64,000 bases of DNA, from the NCBI RefSeq assembly GCF_000973105.1, contig NC_015844.1, forward strand, positions 5,142,501 to 5,206,500, given 5' to 3'. This DNA is from Zobellia galactanivorans. GTDB taxonomy: Bacteria > Bacteroidota > Bacteroidia > Flavobacteriales > Flavobacteriaceae. This document shows, piece by piece, positions 24,992-34,301 of this stretch (position 1 is its first letter; the number at the start of each line of letters is the position of its first letter). The translations under genes and the position numbers were made by a program. The notes below the pieces were generated by a model. It saw nothing but the letters and a program-made list of their open reading frames with translations. It ran no database searches and was not told the DNA's origin.

Positions 24992-25990
24992 ATGAAAAAA
25001 ATCATTCCCGTCCTCCTTGCCCTGATCACCGTTCACGTGGCCCATGCGCAAGCGGAAAAACTAGAATGGCTCGATATCGAACTGGCCAATTACGAGTATC
25101 CCTTTCCCGTGTCCTCCCTGAGCATCAACAATCAGGAGCAACAACTGAAAATGGCCTATATGGACGTAAAGCCTGAGAACTACAACGGTAAGAACATTGT
25201 ATTGCTCCACGGTAAAAACTTTAACGGCGCCTATTGGAAGACCACCATCGAGGCCTTGACCAAAAAAGGTTTTAGGGTCATTGCCCCCGACCAGATCGGT
25301 TTCGGAAAATCATCTAAACCGGCCCATTTTCACTATACCTTTCAGCAACTGGCCCAAAACACCAAAAGCCTTTTAGATACATTGGGAGTCTCCCAAACGG
25401 CCGTTTTGGGACATTCCATGGGAGGCATGATCGCCGTCCGCTTCGCCTTGATGTATCCGGAAACCACCGAAAAATTGATTTTGGAAAACCCTATCGGTTT
25501 AGAGGACTGGAAACTTAAGGTACCTTACAAACCTGTGGAATGGTGGTATCAAAACGAATTGAAAAAGAGTTATGAGGGCATACGTAAGTATCAACTTGAA
25601 AGCTATTACGACAAGCAATGGAAGCCCGAGTACGATCAATGGGTAAACCTTTTGGCGGGATGGACGTTAAATTCCGATTACGAACGCATCGCTTGGAACG
25701 CGGCCCTTACCTACGATATGATCTTTACCCAGCCCGTGGTCTATGAGTTTGAAAACATCAAGGCCAAGACCTTACTGATCATCGGTACCCGAGACCGTAC
25801 GGCCTTAGGAAAACCTTTGGTTACGGAGAAGGTGAGAAAGACTATGGGACTCTATAACCAATTGGGCAAAAAGACCCAAGAGCGCATACCGGATGCGGAG
25901 TTGGTAGAGTTGGCGAATATCGGCCACCTGCCCCATATTGAGAGTTTTGACCGCTTTATCGCGCCCCTGACCTCCTTTCTAAAGGAGTAA
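24992..25990 (+). CDS. Secreted alpha/beta hydrolase
   Basis: 332 residues. Signal peptide at about 1-19 (IIPVLLALITVHVAHAQ). VLLHGKNFNGAYWKTTIEAL gives the oxyanion strand and VLGHSMGGMIAVRFA the nucleophile elbow. LLIIGTRDRTA carries the acid, and NIGHLPHIE the catalytic His. The triad is therefore complete. The WWYQNELKKSYEGIRKY lid region is typical of alpha/beta hydrolases acting on small esters or epoxides in the periplasm. The substrate cannot be told. It is a single gene converging with the serine hydrolase at 26070..27350. Confidence 0.85.
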   Translation: MKKIIPVLLALITVHVAHAQAEKLEWLDIELANYEYPFPVSSLSINNQEQQLKMAYMDVKPENYNGKNIVLLHGKNFNGAYWKTTIEALTKKGFRVIAPDQIGFGKSSKPAHFHYTFQQLAQNTKSLLDTLGVSQTAVLGHSMGGMIAVRFALMYPETTEKLILENPIGLEDWKLKVPYKPVEWWYQNELKKSYEGIRKYQLESYYDKQWKPEYDQWVNLLAGWTLNSDYERIAWNAALTYDMIFTQPVVYEFENIKAKTLLIIGTRDRTALGKPLVTEKVRKTMGLYNQLGKKTQERIPDAELVELANIGHLPHIESFDRFIAPLTSFLKE

Positions 25991-26069
25991 GGCCGAGTGC
26001 CAAAATCGAAGGCTTGTTTAAAGAAAAGAACTAAGACGGGGGGCATACCCCCTGATACGGAAATAGAGG

Positions 26070-27350
26070 CTACATCCTTTTGCTGGTGGTGGCCTCTTCT
26101 TCTTTATAGACCTTTTTTACGATTTCGTACAGGTCCGGAATTACGGTCTTGGCTATGGGCGAGTTATTGTTCAAGAGTACACAGATGCCCAAATCCGATT
26201 CCGGATACACGGCAATCTCGTTTCTGTAGTTATTGACGCTTCCGCCATGGTGCCAGATCGTTTTTTCTACATTGGCCTGCCCTTCGCTAAACTTATGGAT
26301 TCTCCATCCAAAGCCGTAATAAGAACGGGTGTGGCCCGGCCATCGCTGATAATATTTTCTATGTCCTGAAATCTCGATAAAGGGATTAAAGGCTTCCCTT
26401 ATGGCCGAACTATCCATAACATCAGGGTTGTGTCCCAATAAAAAACGCATCCACCTTCCCATATCGTGGGCATTGGAACTGATTCCCCCTGCAGCTACGG
26501 CATTGTAGTAATTGTCCCTTAAGTGGGCAGCCCTCCAACCGTTCCGCGCTTTTACGTGCGGCATGGCAATATTGGCCTCATGCGTCAGGGTCTCGAAATC
26601 GGTAGTCGTGGTACACATTTCCAAGGGCTTAAAAAAGCGATCGTCTAAAAGGGTGTTTATCTTTTTGCCCGTAGCCTTCTTCATCATTTCCCCACAAAGG
26701 GCGAACATGGCGTTTTGATAGCTGTACATGATTCCCGGCTTGCTAATGGGCATTACCTCCTTAAAACGCTTGGCTATATCCTTTAGGGGAAGACCGGCTT
26801 CCACTAGATTCGTATAACTGTGATAGGGCGTGCCCGAAGTGTGCGATAGAATATTGGCCAAGGTGATGCTTTTGGTATTGGAGCCATCACCCAATTGAAA
26901 TTCGGGAAGGTAGTCGCTTACCCGATCCGTCCAATTCAATTTTCCCTCGTGCTTTATGTTGGCGGCCAACATGCCGGCAAAACCTTTTGATAATGAACCC
27001 AACCTAAAAACCGTCTCCCCGTTTACGGGACTGTTATCCGTACTTTTCTTTGTTCCAAAACCGTCGGATATCACTATGGAATCGCCCGTAACGATGCTCA
27101 CCCCTGCCCCGACGACATCGCCATTGGCAATGGCCTTCTTGAAATAGGCATTCAGGGCGGCCTGTAATTTCTTTTGTCGGGAAGCGTAAAGAAGGACTTC
27201 CTTATCGATTTTAGGGTCTTTTTCAATTGTCGAGGCCGTTACCGCCTTCTTGGGGGCTTTGGTCGATTCTGCATTGAATGCACGTGAAATAAATACGGAT
27301 AAAGTGAAGACGACGAACGCAGATGCGATCAAAATTTTATATCTCTGCAT
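26070..27350 (-). CDS. Serine hydrolase, class C beta-lactamase family
   Basis: 426 residues. A membrane-spanning or signal segment at about 5-22 (ILIASAFVVFTLSVFIS) is followed by a spacer. RLGSLSKGFAGML carries the SxxK active site, YSYQN the YxN motif, and TIWHHGGSVNNYRNEIA replaces the KTG box with HHGG, as in penicillin-binding-protein-like esterases of the beta-lactamase superfamily. It probably acts on peptidoglycan or esters in the periplasm. It is unlikely to be a true beta-lactamase. It is a single gene, convergent with the alpha/beta hydrolase. Confidence 0.85.
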   Translation of the reverse strand: MQRYKILIASAFVVFTLSVFISRAFNAESTKAPKKAVTASTIEKDPKIDKEVLLYASRQKKLQAALNAYFKKAIANGDVVGAGVSIVTGDSIVISDGFGTKKSTDNSPVNGETVFRLGSLSKGFAGMLAANIKHEGKLNWTDRVSDYLPEFQLGDGSNTKSITLANILSHTSGTPYHSYTNLVEAGLPLKDIAKRFKEVMPISKPGIMYSYQNAMFALCGEMMKKATGKKINTLLDDRFFKPLEMCTTTTDFETLTHEANIAMPHVKARNGWRAAHLRDNYYNAVAAGGISSNAHDMGRWMRFLLGHNPDVMDSSAIREAFNPFIEISGHRKYYQRWPGHTRSYYGFGWRIHKFSEGQANVEKTIWHHGGSVNNYRNEIAVYPESDLGICVLLNNNSPIAKTVIPDLYEIVKKVYKEEEATTSKRM

Positions 27351-27579
27351 TGATAAGCTATTCTTTTGGTAGGTTGAGATGCACGAAAATAGGATGAATT
27401 GCTTAAATAACGGATAAAATGCAGTTTTTCTTATAAATTTTTCCCGTTTTTATATTGTTTTTAACATTTTGAACAATTATACCCCTTATTCGATACCGTC
27501 TCGTACATTTTCACCATATAATCAGTGCCGATCTTCTTACTTTTGTTCCCTTTGCACAGTTCTTCCTTAATTTCATCCT

Positions 27580-28785
27580 ATGAGTTCAAAACTAGAAAGC
27601 CTTTCGCTCCGTGAAGCCCAAAAACTGGCCTTGTTATCGCAAGGTTTACCGCCTACCGCCCGTACGGGTCCCGCCCAGGCTACCACGCTTTCCGCCATTG
27701 AACGTTTGGGCTATATTCAAATCGATACCATTTCCGTAATCGAAAGGGCACATCACCACACCCTGTACAACCGAAACCCGAACTATAAAGCTTCCCATAT
27801 ACATCAGTTGATAGCCGACAAGAAAGTTTTTGAATACTGGTCGCACGCCGCCTCGTATTTGCCCATGTCCGATTATCGCTTCAGCCTTCCGCGCAAACAC
27901 GCTATTGCCACGGGCCAAATGAAACATTGGTTTAAACGCGACCTCAAGCTTATGAATGCCGTCAAGGAACGCATAAAGGACGAAGGCCCGTTAATGGCCA
28001 GGGATTTTGATAAAAAGGGAAGTAAACTGGGCGAATGGAAAACCGCACCCACCAAACAGGCCCTTGAAAATTTGTTTATACAGGGCGACCTGATGATCTG
28101 TAACCGTATTAATTTCCATAAGGTATACGACCTTACCGAAAGGGTGCTTCCCGACTCCGTGAACACCACGGCCCCGACCCAAGCGGAATACGGAAAGTTT
28201 TTGGTGAAAAAATACTTGCGTGCCAATGGGCCGGGCAAACTTTCAGAAATGACCTACCTGCTCAAAAACGTAAAACCCCTAGTCTTAAAGGCGCTTGACC
28301 ATATGCTGGCCGAGGGTGAAGTATTGCCTATCAAAGTTTCCGGAAATCCCTATTACCTTTTACCCGAATCCCTTGAACTATTAAACCGGCCCTTGCGAAA
28401 GAAAGCCAAGATTTTATCGCCTTTTGACAATCTCCTCATACAACGAAAACGAACACAGGAACTCTTTGGTTTCGATTATCTTTTGGAATGTTATGTTCCG
28501 CAACACAAGCGCCAACACGGTTATTTTACCCTGCCTATTTTATGGGACGGAAAACTTGTGGCCCGTATGGACAGTAAGGCGGACAGAAAAACGGGAATTT
28601 TGCACATCCATCGATTGAGCCTAGAACCAAGCTTAACGAAATTGGACGCATTTTCGGCCGCCCTTGGGAAGGAACTCAAGGCCTTTGTTCGGTTCAATGG
28701 CTGTAAGGGGCTCTACCTGCACACCACCGTTCCCGCAAATTACAAACCACAGTTCTTCAATATCAACCCCGATTTGGTCGTTTAA
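27580..28785 (+). CDS. YcaQ-like winged-helix DNA glycosylase
   Basis: 401 residues. LSLREAQKLALLSQGL opens the first winged helix. IERLGYIQIDTISVIERAHHHTLYNRNPNYK is the signature of the YcaQ/AlkX family, with QIDTISVIERAHH carrying the catalytic Gln. Further blocks are VFEYWSHAASYLP and ILSPFDNLLIQRKRTQELFGFDY. These enzymes unhook interstrand crosslinks by glycosylase action and are spread through antibiotic clusters as self-resistance genes. It is a stand-alone gene here, with a promoter-like TACTTTTG at 27538..27545. Confidence 0.85.
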   Translation: MSSKLESLSLREAQKLALLSQGLPPTARTGPAQATTLSAIERLGYIQIDTISVIERAHHHTLYNRNPNYKASHIHQLIADKKVFEYWSHAASYLPMSDYRFSLPRKHAIATGQMKHWFKRDLKLMNAVKERIKDEGPLMARDFDKKGSKLGEWKTAPTKQALENLFIQGDLMICNRINFHKVYDLTERVLPDSVNTTAPTQAEYGKFLVKKYLRANGPGKLSEMTYLLKNVKPLVLKALDHMLAEGEVLPIKVSGNPYYLLPESLELLNRPLRKKAKILSPFDNLLIQRKRTQELFGFDYLLECYVPQHKRQHGYFTLPILWDGKLVARMDSKADRKTGILHIHRLSLEPSLTKLDAFSAALGKELKAFVRFNGCKGLYLHTTVPANYKPQFFNINPDLVV

Positions 28786-28832
28786 ATAAAACATGCGACA
28801 TTTAGTCTGATACAACATAAACGCTTAGTGCC

Positions 28833-29240
28833 ATGAAGCCAAGAATAAGTATGATTTCTTTAGGAGTGAAAAATTTAGAAGCTTCGATCCGCTTTTACAA
28901 AGAAGGTATGGGCCTCCCCCTATTCGAATCCCCTCCGGGTGTGGCCTTTTTCGATTTGAACGGAACCTGGCTCGGGCTCACCGAGAAGGAACACTTGGCA
29001 AAAGATGTGGGTATTGCTCCCGAAGGAAGTGGTTTTTCAGGTATGACCCTCGCCCATAACGTCTCTAGCGAAGAAGAGGTGATTTCGGTATTGAACGAAG
29101 CCATACATGCCGGGGCCATTTTGGTGAAGCCACCGCAAAAGGCCGATTGGGGCGGTTTTCACGGCTATTTCAAAGACCTTGACGGATATCTATGGGAAGT
29201 GGCCCACAATCCCTTCGCCTGGATCGGTCCCGAAGATTAA
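28833..29240 (+). CDS. VOC-family protein
   Basis: 135 residues. MISLGVKNLEASIRFYKEGMGLP is the usual first beta-alpha-beta of a glyoxalase/bleomycin-resistance fold, and WGGFHGYFKDLDGYLWEVAHNP the last, with the His/Glu ligand positions in GYFKDLDGYLWE. No full set of metal ligands can be named with certainty. It follows the YcaQ-like gene by 47 bases in the same direction, so it may be co-transcribed. It could be a binding protein or a small-molecule isomerase. Confidence 0.85.
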   Translation: MKPRISMISLGVKNLEASIRFYKEGMGLPLFESPPGVAFFDLNGTWLGLTEKEHLAKDVGIAPEGSGFSGMTLAHNVSSEEEVISVLNEAIHAGAILVKPPQKADWGGFHGYFKDLDGYLWEVAHNPFAWIGPED

Positions 29241-29313
29241 CGCCCCCATACCTGGTATACGGCCGAAAAAGCATAGTTTTGCCGCCTTTTAATTGTCCAA
29301 ACAAAGAAGGTAG

Positions 29314-30186
29314 ATGATCGAAATACAGAACGTAAAATTCAACAACGAGACCAGGCCCGATTCGGGTTTTGAGCTGCTTAAGTTGGAAGTACTTTTTGCA
29401 CGAAATATAGAGCAAGATATTACTTCGCCCCATAAGGTGGAATTTTACCAAATTATGATCATTACCGAAGGAGATTCAAAGCATACCATTGATTTCACCG
29501 ATTATCCCTATGGTAAAAACACCATTTTTACCATACGCAAAGACCAAATACACCGCTTCTTTAAAAGCCCGGGGACCAAAGGATTTATATTAATTTTTAC
29601 CGAAGACTTTTTGGCCAGCCTCTTAAGTCAAAAAGAAGTTGCCCGCTCACACGAACTCTTCAACGAGTTTTTGACTACGCCCTGCATCAATACCAGCGAT
29701 ACCGATTTTGCGGGTATCCATGACCTCGTTAAGGAAATAGAGGTGGAATACAACGAGAATTACGACGAGTTTTCTAGCGGTATTATCAGGAACCTACTCC
29801 ATATCTTGATCTTTAAACTCTTCCGCGTCAAGCTGAAGCAAGGCGTCAGTTTTACCCAGCATAAATACGTGAGCGATTTTATCGCCTTTCAACAGTTGGT
29901 GGAAAAACGCTGTTTTGAAACCAAAAAAACCTTGGACTATGCCAGTTTAATGGGCTGTACCCCAAAAACCCTAAACAATATATGCAAGACGATCGTAGGT
30001 AAATCGGCCAAGGCGATCATAGATGACATTCTTGTCACCCAAATCAAACGTTTGTTGATCAACACCTCCATGTCCATTACCGAAATTGCCTATACTTCCG
30101 GTTTTGACGAACCTACCAATATGTATAAGTATTTTAAAAAAAATACCGAGACCACCCCCGAAGTTTTCCGCCAACTCCACTCCTAG
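29314..30186 (+). CDS. AraC-family transcriptional regulator
   Basis: 290 residues. The N-terminal half (about 1-160) is the cupin-like sensor with IITEGDSKHTIDFTDYPYGKNT. The C-terminal half is the double helix-turn-helix: YASLMGCTPKTLNNICKTI and MSITEIAYTSGFDEPTNMYKYFKK, ending in ETTPEVFRQLH. The next gene in the same direction, after 111 bases, is a QorB-like quinone reductase, which is its most likely target. A -7-like TAGTTTTG at 29274..29281 precedes it. Confidence 0.85.
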   Translation: MIEIQNVKFNNETRPDSGFELLKLEVLFARNIEQDITSPHKVEFYQIMIITEGDSKHTIDFTDYPYGKNTIFTIRKDQIHRFFKSPGTKGFILIFTEDFLASLLSQKEVARSHELFNEFLTTPCINTSDTDFAGIHDLVKEIEVEYNENYDEFSSGIIRNLLHILIFKLFRVKLKQGVSFTQHKYVSDFIAFQQLVEKRCFETKKTLDYASLMGCTPKTLNNICKTIVGKSAKAIIDDILVTQIKRLLINTSMSITEIAYTSGFDEPTNMYKYFKKNTETTPEVFRQLHS

Positions 30187-30297
30187 CCTGCTTTCCGTTT
30201 TTTACAGTATAACTTCATTTTTATATAGTCCCTCCCACAAAGCGCCAAACTACTTTTGTCCTATAAATTTTAATACATCCATTAAAACCTATAGGAG

Positions 30298-31143
30298 ATG
30301 AAAATAGCAGTAACCGGTGCCACCGGAAAATTAGGCAGACTTGTGGTTGAAAAACTAAAGGAAAGAACCGCTGAAGCCAACATTGTCGCATTGGCCAGAA
30401 CCCCACAAAAAGGACAGGACCTAGGGGTTGAAGTACGCGCATTCGACTATGGAAACCTTGCACAAATGACGGAATCCCTGGCAGGGATCGATACGCTTTT
30501 GTTGATTTCAGGAAGCGAGTTGGGGCAACGTTTGGCCCAGCATGCCAATGTGATAAACGCGGCAAAAAACGCAGGGGTAAAAGCCATGGCCTATACCAGT
30601 CTTTTACATGTCGATACATCTAGTTCCCCCTTGGTTCCCGAACACCTGGGCACCGAAAAGGCCTTGGCCGAATCGGGAATTCCGTACACCCTTTTGAGAA
30701 ACGGATGGTATACCGAAAACTATACCGATACCCTGAAAGACGTTATCGCCAAGGGCGCCGTATACGGTAGCGCGGGCGAAGGAGAAATCTCTTCGGCCAG
30801 TCGCGAAGACTATGCCGAGGCGGCCGCCATCGTATTGACCACCGAAGGCCACGAAGGAAAAACCTATGAATTGGCCGGTGACAAATCGTTTACCATGACC
30901 GATTATGCCCTAGAGCTTTCCAAACAGGCCGGAAAGGCAATTCCCTACGTAAACCTTCCGGAAGCCGAATACGCCAAAGCCTTACAAGAAGCGGGAGTGC
31001 CCGCCCCTATTGCGGAGTTCTTGGCCAGTTCCGATGTATCTACCGAAAAAGGCGACCTCTTTGACGAGGGCCTTCAACTATCCCTGTTATTGGGCAGGCT
31101 TACTACCCCATTATCCAGCTCCATAGCGGCCAGCATAGGGTAA
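30298..31143 (+). CDS. QorB/NmrA-like NAD(P)H-dependent reductase
   Basis: 281 residues. MKIAVTGATGKLGRLVVEKL is the GxxGxxG Rossmann start. ARTPQKGQDLGVEVRAFDYG gives the dinucleotide-specificity loop. YTSLLHVDTSSSPLVPEHLGTEKAL and PYTLLRNGWYTENYTD match E. coli QorB/YtfG (286 residues) from end to end. QorB reduces quinones with NADPH. A TAGGAG ribosome-binding site lies just before the ATG and a TACTTTTG -7-like element at 30251..30258. A strong terminator follows at 31161..31205, so it is a single-gene unit beside an AraC regulator. Confidence 0.85.
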   Translation: MKIAVTGATGKLGRLVVEKLKERTAEANIVALARTPQKGQDLGVEVRAFDYGNLAQMTESLAGIDTLLLISGSELGQRLAQHANVINAAKNAGVKAMAYTSLLHVDTSSSPLVPEHLGTEKALAESGIPYTLLRNGWYTENYTDTLKDVIAKGAVYGSAGEGEISSASREDYAEAAAIVLTTEGHEGKTYELAGDKSFTMTDYALELSKQAGKAIPYVNLPEAEYAKALQEAGVPAPIAEFLASSDVSTEKGDLFDEGLQLSLLLGRLTTPLSSSIAASIG

Positions 31144-31160
31144 ACCCATTGGTTGTTCGT

Positions 31161-31205
31161 AAAAGGGGGTGCCGTTTGTTTATATACCAAACGGCACCCC
31201 CTTTT
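31161..31205 (+). terminator. Strong intrinsic terminator after the QorB-like gene
   Basis: GGGGGTGCCGTTTG pairs perfectly with CAAACGGCACCCCC, extended by A/T pairs, with a loop of about nine bases. T residues follow. It lies 18 bases after the stop. Confidence 0.85.
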
Positions 31206-31314
31206 TCAATTCATATTGTGTACATCGTTTACAAAAGTGGTGTCCCAAATTTTTGTCACATCTTTGTAAGTAACACAGAACATTTCATCTTTTCACCCCT
31301 TAACAGTTCAAGTC

Positions 31315-31812
31315 ATGAGCGATTCAGAATACAAGCTTCCGCAAAACACAAGTATCGGACACATACATTTAAAAGTAGCCGACCTCCAACGCGCCCTTGA
31401 TTTTTACCACGGCCTGCTCGGCTTTGAGATTACCACCTTATACGGAAAAGAAGCGGCATTTATTTCCGCTGGCGGATACCATCACCATATCGGCCTAAAT
31501 ACATGGCAAAGTAAAAATGGACCTCGACCTCCAAAAAACAGTACCGGTTTGTTTCATACGGCCATTCTCTACCCCACGAGAAAAGATCTCGCGCAAATAC
31601 TGGCCCGCTTGAGAGATGCAGGCTATCCGTTGACCGGGGCGGCCGACCACGGTGTCTCGGAGGCCATCTATCTAGACGACCCGGATGGAAACGGGGTGGA
31701 ATTGTATTGGGACAGGCCAAGGGAGCAATGGCCGAAGCAAGCGGACGGTAGCCTCGAAATATACACCAGACCCCTCGACGTTCAAGGGCTTCTGTCCGAA
31801 TTAGCATCTTAA
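31315..31812 (+). CDS. VOC-family extradiol dioxygenase-like protein
   Basis: 165 residues. SIGHIHLKVADLQRALDFYHGLLGFEI is the first module. HHIGLNTWQSKNGP and GVSEAIYLDDPDGNGVELYWDRPREQW complete the fold, in the pattern of the CatE-like catechol-2,3-dioxygenase superfamily. Metal ligand positions (H in GHIHL, H in YHHHIGL, E in GVELYWD) are all present, so it may be an active metalloenzyme. It is a single gene after the terminator at 31161..31205. Confidence 0.85.
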   Translation: MSDSEYKLPQNTSIGHIHLKVADLQRALDFYHGLLGFEITTLYGKEAAFISAGGYHHHIGLNTWQSKNGPRPPKNSTGLFHTAILYPTRKDLAQILARLRDAGYPLTGAADHGVSEAIYLDDPDGNGVELYWDRPREQWPKQADGSLEIYTRPLDVQGLLSELAS

Positions 31813-32017
31813 ATACCCCCTTCTAGCCAGCCCCTATTCCTCTTTAACCTACTAATTTTTAGGGACCAGTAGAAACACGCGCATTACAGCCTTGTGTTTT
31901 TTCGTTCCCAACTTCAAACTTTCCCTTTTTTACAGTTGAAAGGCATTTTTTTATCCCGAACAGGGTGGATGCCCAACGTATTTTTGCCCCGAATTTAATA
32001 CCTATAAACTTAGAAAA

Positions 32018-32881
32018 ATGAAAAGCACATTCTTAACAGCAATTTTTATTTCGGCCTTGAGCCTTTCTTCTTGCAACGGGCAGGATGATGACGTGGCCAC
32101 ACCGAAAGTATCGAACAAGGAAAAAGTAATTGAAGTACTCAAATCGATAGAGACAGGCGCACAAGAACCCGCCTCCTACATCAATCCCGAATCATATACA
32201 CAACACAATTTAGGGGTGGCCGACGGTCTGGCCGGTTTTGGTGAAATTTTACAGGCCTTGCCCTCAAATTCCGCTAAGGTAAATACAATAAGGGCCTTTG
32301 AAGATGGCGACTATATATTTACGCATACAGACTACAACTTTTTTGGCCCAAAGATCGGCTTCGATGTGTTTAGGTTCGAAAACGGTTTGATCGTAGAACA
32401 CTGGGACAACCTACAAGTAACGCCCGAACAGCCCAACCCAAGCGGCCATACCAGGATCGATGGCGCCATCGAAATCACCGATCTCGATAAAACCGAAGCG
32501 AACAAGACCTTGGTAAGAAACTTTATTACCGATATTTTGATAAACGGCAATATGGATAAAATTGGAAATTATTTTGAAGGCGACCAATACATCCAGCACA
32601 ATCCGAACATTGCGGACGGCCTATCGGGTCTAGGAAGCGCCTTGGCCGCCATGGCCGAACAAGGGGTTACCATGGAGTTCTCCGTAATACACAAAGTATT
32701 GGGGCAAGGTAATTTCGTCCTGAGCATTAGCGAAGGTCATTTTGGAGGGGCACATACCTCTTACTACGATCTGTTTCGGGTAGAGAACGGAAAAATAGCC
32801 GAACACTGGGATGTTATCGAAACGATTGCCCCCGAAGCCGATAGAAAGAACACTAACGGTAAGTTTAACTTTCCTAATTAA
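32018..32881 (+). CDS. Lipoprotein with two SnoaL-like domains
   Basis: 287 residues. Signal peptide with lipobox SLSSC at about 15-19. The mature part is an internal duplication: both halves carry a YxQHNxxxADGLxGxG segment (about residues 63-75 and 190-205) and an EHWD ending, so two NTF2/SnoaL-like folds (COG4922 type) lie in tandem. SnoaL-like proteins act as small-molecule cyclases or isomerases; the activity of these secreted ones is not known. A TATTTTTG -7-like element at 31979..31986 precedes it. The gap to the ABM gene is only 6 bases, so the two form an operon. Confidence 0.8.
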   Translation: MKSTFLTAIFISALSLSSCNGQDDDVATPKVSNKEKVIEVLKSIETGAQEPASYINPESYTQHNLGVADGLAGFGEILQALPSNSAKVNTIRAFEDGDYIFTHTDYNFFGPKIGFDVFRFENGLIVEHWDNLQVTPEQPNPSGHTRIDGAIEITDLDKTEANKTLVRNFITDILINGNMDKIGNYFEGDQYIQHNPNIADGLSGLGSALAAMAEQGVTMEFSVIHKVLGQGNFVLSISEGHFGGAHTSYYDLFRVENGKIAEHWDVIETIAPEADRKNTNGKFNFPN

Positions 32882-32887
32882 TCCATC

Positions 32888-33253
32888 ATGAAATATCTAA
32901 TTATAATCATCACCTGTTTCAGCTTGGCAAGTTGGAACCAAAGAGAAGAACCAACGGATCCCTACATTTTGGAAATCACCAGTTTTCAATACAAAGACAC
33001 GGTCAACCCCGATGATTTTTGGAAGGAAGACGCCAAGATACAGGAGACGTATACCAGCAAGCAACCCGGCTTTATCAGCAGGGAAAGCGCCTATAACGAG
33101 GAAGGAAATGAGGTTTTAGTGGTCGTACGATGGAAGTCAGAAACAGACGCCGAAGCTTCTATGAACAAGTTTATGAACGATACATCGGTAGCCCCTTATG
33201 CGAAAATGATCGAAGGAAGTACCATGAAGATGATGAGGTACAATGTAAAGTGA
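32888..33253 (+). CDS. Secreted antibiotic-biosynthesis-monooxygenase-like protein
   Basis: 121 residues. The N-terminus (MKYLIIIITCFSLASWN) looks like an SPII signal, but the expected lipobox Cys is Trp (TGG), one base from a Cys codon, so lipidation would fail unless an earlier Cys is used. The mature domain is ferredoxin-like: FQYKDTVNPDDFWKEDAKIQETY, PGFISRESAYNEEGNEVLVVVRWKSETDAEASM, the ABM/EthD-type pattern. It is probably an electron-carrier-free monooxygenase or a binding protein. Second gene after the SnoaL lipoprotein. Confidence 0.7.
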   Translation: MKYLIIIITCFSLASWNQREEPTDPYILEITSFQYKDTVNPDDFWKEDAKIQETYTSKQPGFISRESAYNEEGNEVLVVVRWKSETDAEASMNKFMNDTSVAPYAKMIEGSTMKMMRYNVK

Positions 33254-33276
33254 TGCATAAGTTTGCATTCCGATTT

Positions 33277-33307
33277 GGAAAAGGCTGCCTTGGGGGCGGC
33301 CTTTTCC
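33277..33307 (+). terminator. Intrinsic terminator after the ABM-like gene
   Basis: GGAAAAGGC pairs with GCCTTTTCC with extra G/C pairs inside. A T-rich stretch (TATTTTTTA) follows. It lies 23 bases after the stop. The rest of 33254-33572 has no recognisable gene or site. Confidence 0.8.
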
Positions 33308-33572
33308 TATTTTTTACCCTAGTCTTCAAGTACGAACTCCCCTTTTTGCTTCCGGCAGCTTGACCCAATTCGTCTAAAGCACGTTCCATATTCAACAATG
33401 GCTCCTTAGTGAATCGCTTTGTAGGCCAATGAATTTTCCGTAAGAAAGCACACATGCTCTTTCAAAGGCAATAAAACACCTAAAGACATACGTTATCAAG
33501 ATTAATTCTGTTAGATATAAATCTTTACTGTATTTTAGGAGTTGACATTCGTCCCACATATAAACTAGACCA

Positions 33573-34298
33573 TTGCCCTTGGAGTCTCTGATTGAAGACA
33601 TTATTTTAAATTATAGTTATACAGTGCTATACGGCCTTACCTTCGGCTACTTTATAGGCTTGTACTTTGGCGTAGGCTCCCTGTTTTTATTCGTTTGCAA
33701 GGTGTTGGAGCGCAAAGGCATCCTCAACAAGATAAAATCCATAGCCGTTCCAAAAGACCAAATCGCCTTTGAAATCAAGCACTCCGTAAAATCGATTGTA
33801 ATTTTTGGGTTTTCCATCATCCCCATCGTTTTTCTTATTCGGAAAGGAGTGATTGAGCTCTTGCCCAATACGTGGTCCAATATATTGATCGGGATCGTAA
33901 TCCTTTCCCTGTGGAACGAAGTCCACTTTTATTTGGTACACCGGTTAATGCATCAAAAATTTATGATGAGGCATGTGCATTTCATACACCACAAATCTAG
34001 GATTCCGACGGTATATTCCGTTTTTAGTTTTCATTGGGTAGAGGCCCTTCTACTTAGCACGGTTCCCGTAACCATTGCCCCCTTCGTTCCTTTTTCGATA
34101 ATAGCCATATTTATTTATCCGCTGATAAGCATCTTGTTGAATTTTGCGGGACATTGCAACTATCGCTTTGGAAGCGGAAAAGGGAAAGGCTGGAAACTTT
34201 TTGGCACCCATCACAACGAACACCATAGCAGGGGCCGACAAAACTACGGATTTGCGTTACACCTTTTAGATAAAATATTTTCAAGACATAACAAATAA
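33573..34298 (+). CDS. Fatty acid hydroxylase / sterol desaturase-family membrane enzyme
   Basis: 241 residues starting at a TTG; no ATG gives a better start. About four to five membrane helices. The histidine boxes of this diiron membrane superfamily are complete: LVHRLMH, HFIHHKS and THHNEHH, plus AGHCNY. Members hydroxylate or desaturate lipids using oxygen and electrons from a reductase. The stop is 3 bases before the ketosynthase fusion gene, so translation is probably coupled. Co-occurrence with that fusion suggests a lipid substrate made or shared by the neighbouring enzyme. Confidence 0.85.
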   Translation: MPLESLIEDIILNYSYTVLYGLTFGYFIGLYFGVGSLFLFVCKVLERKGILNKIKSIAVPKDQIAFEIKHSVKSIVIFGFSIIPIVFLIRKGVIELLPNTWSNILIGIVILSLWNEVHFYLVHRLMHQKFMMRHVHFIHHKSRIPTVYSVFSFHWVEALLLSTVPVTIAPFVPFSIIAIFIYPLISILLNFAGHCNYRFGSGKGKGWKLFGTHHNEHHSRGRQNYGFALHLLDKIFSRHNK

Positions 34299-34301
34299 TA
34301 T

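Noticed and set aside
26070-27350. True beta-lactamase (antibiotic resistance)
   Set aside because: The KTG box is replaced by HHGG and the family is mostly esterases or peptidases.
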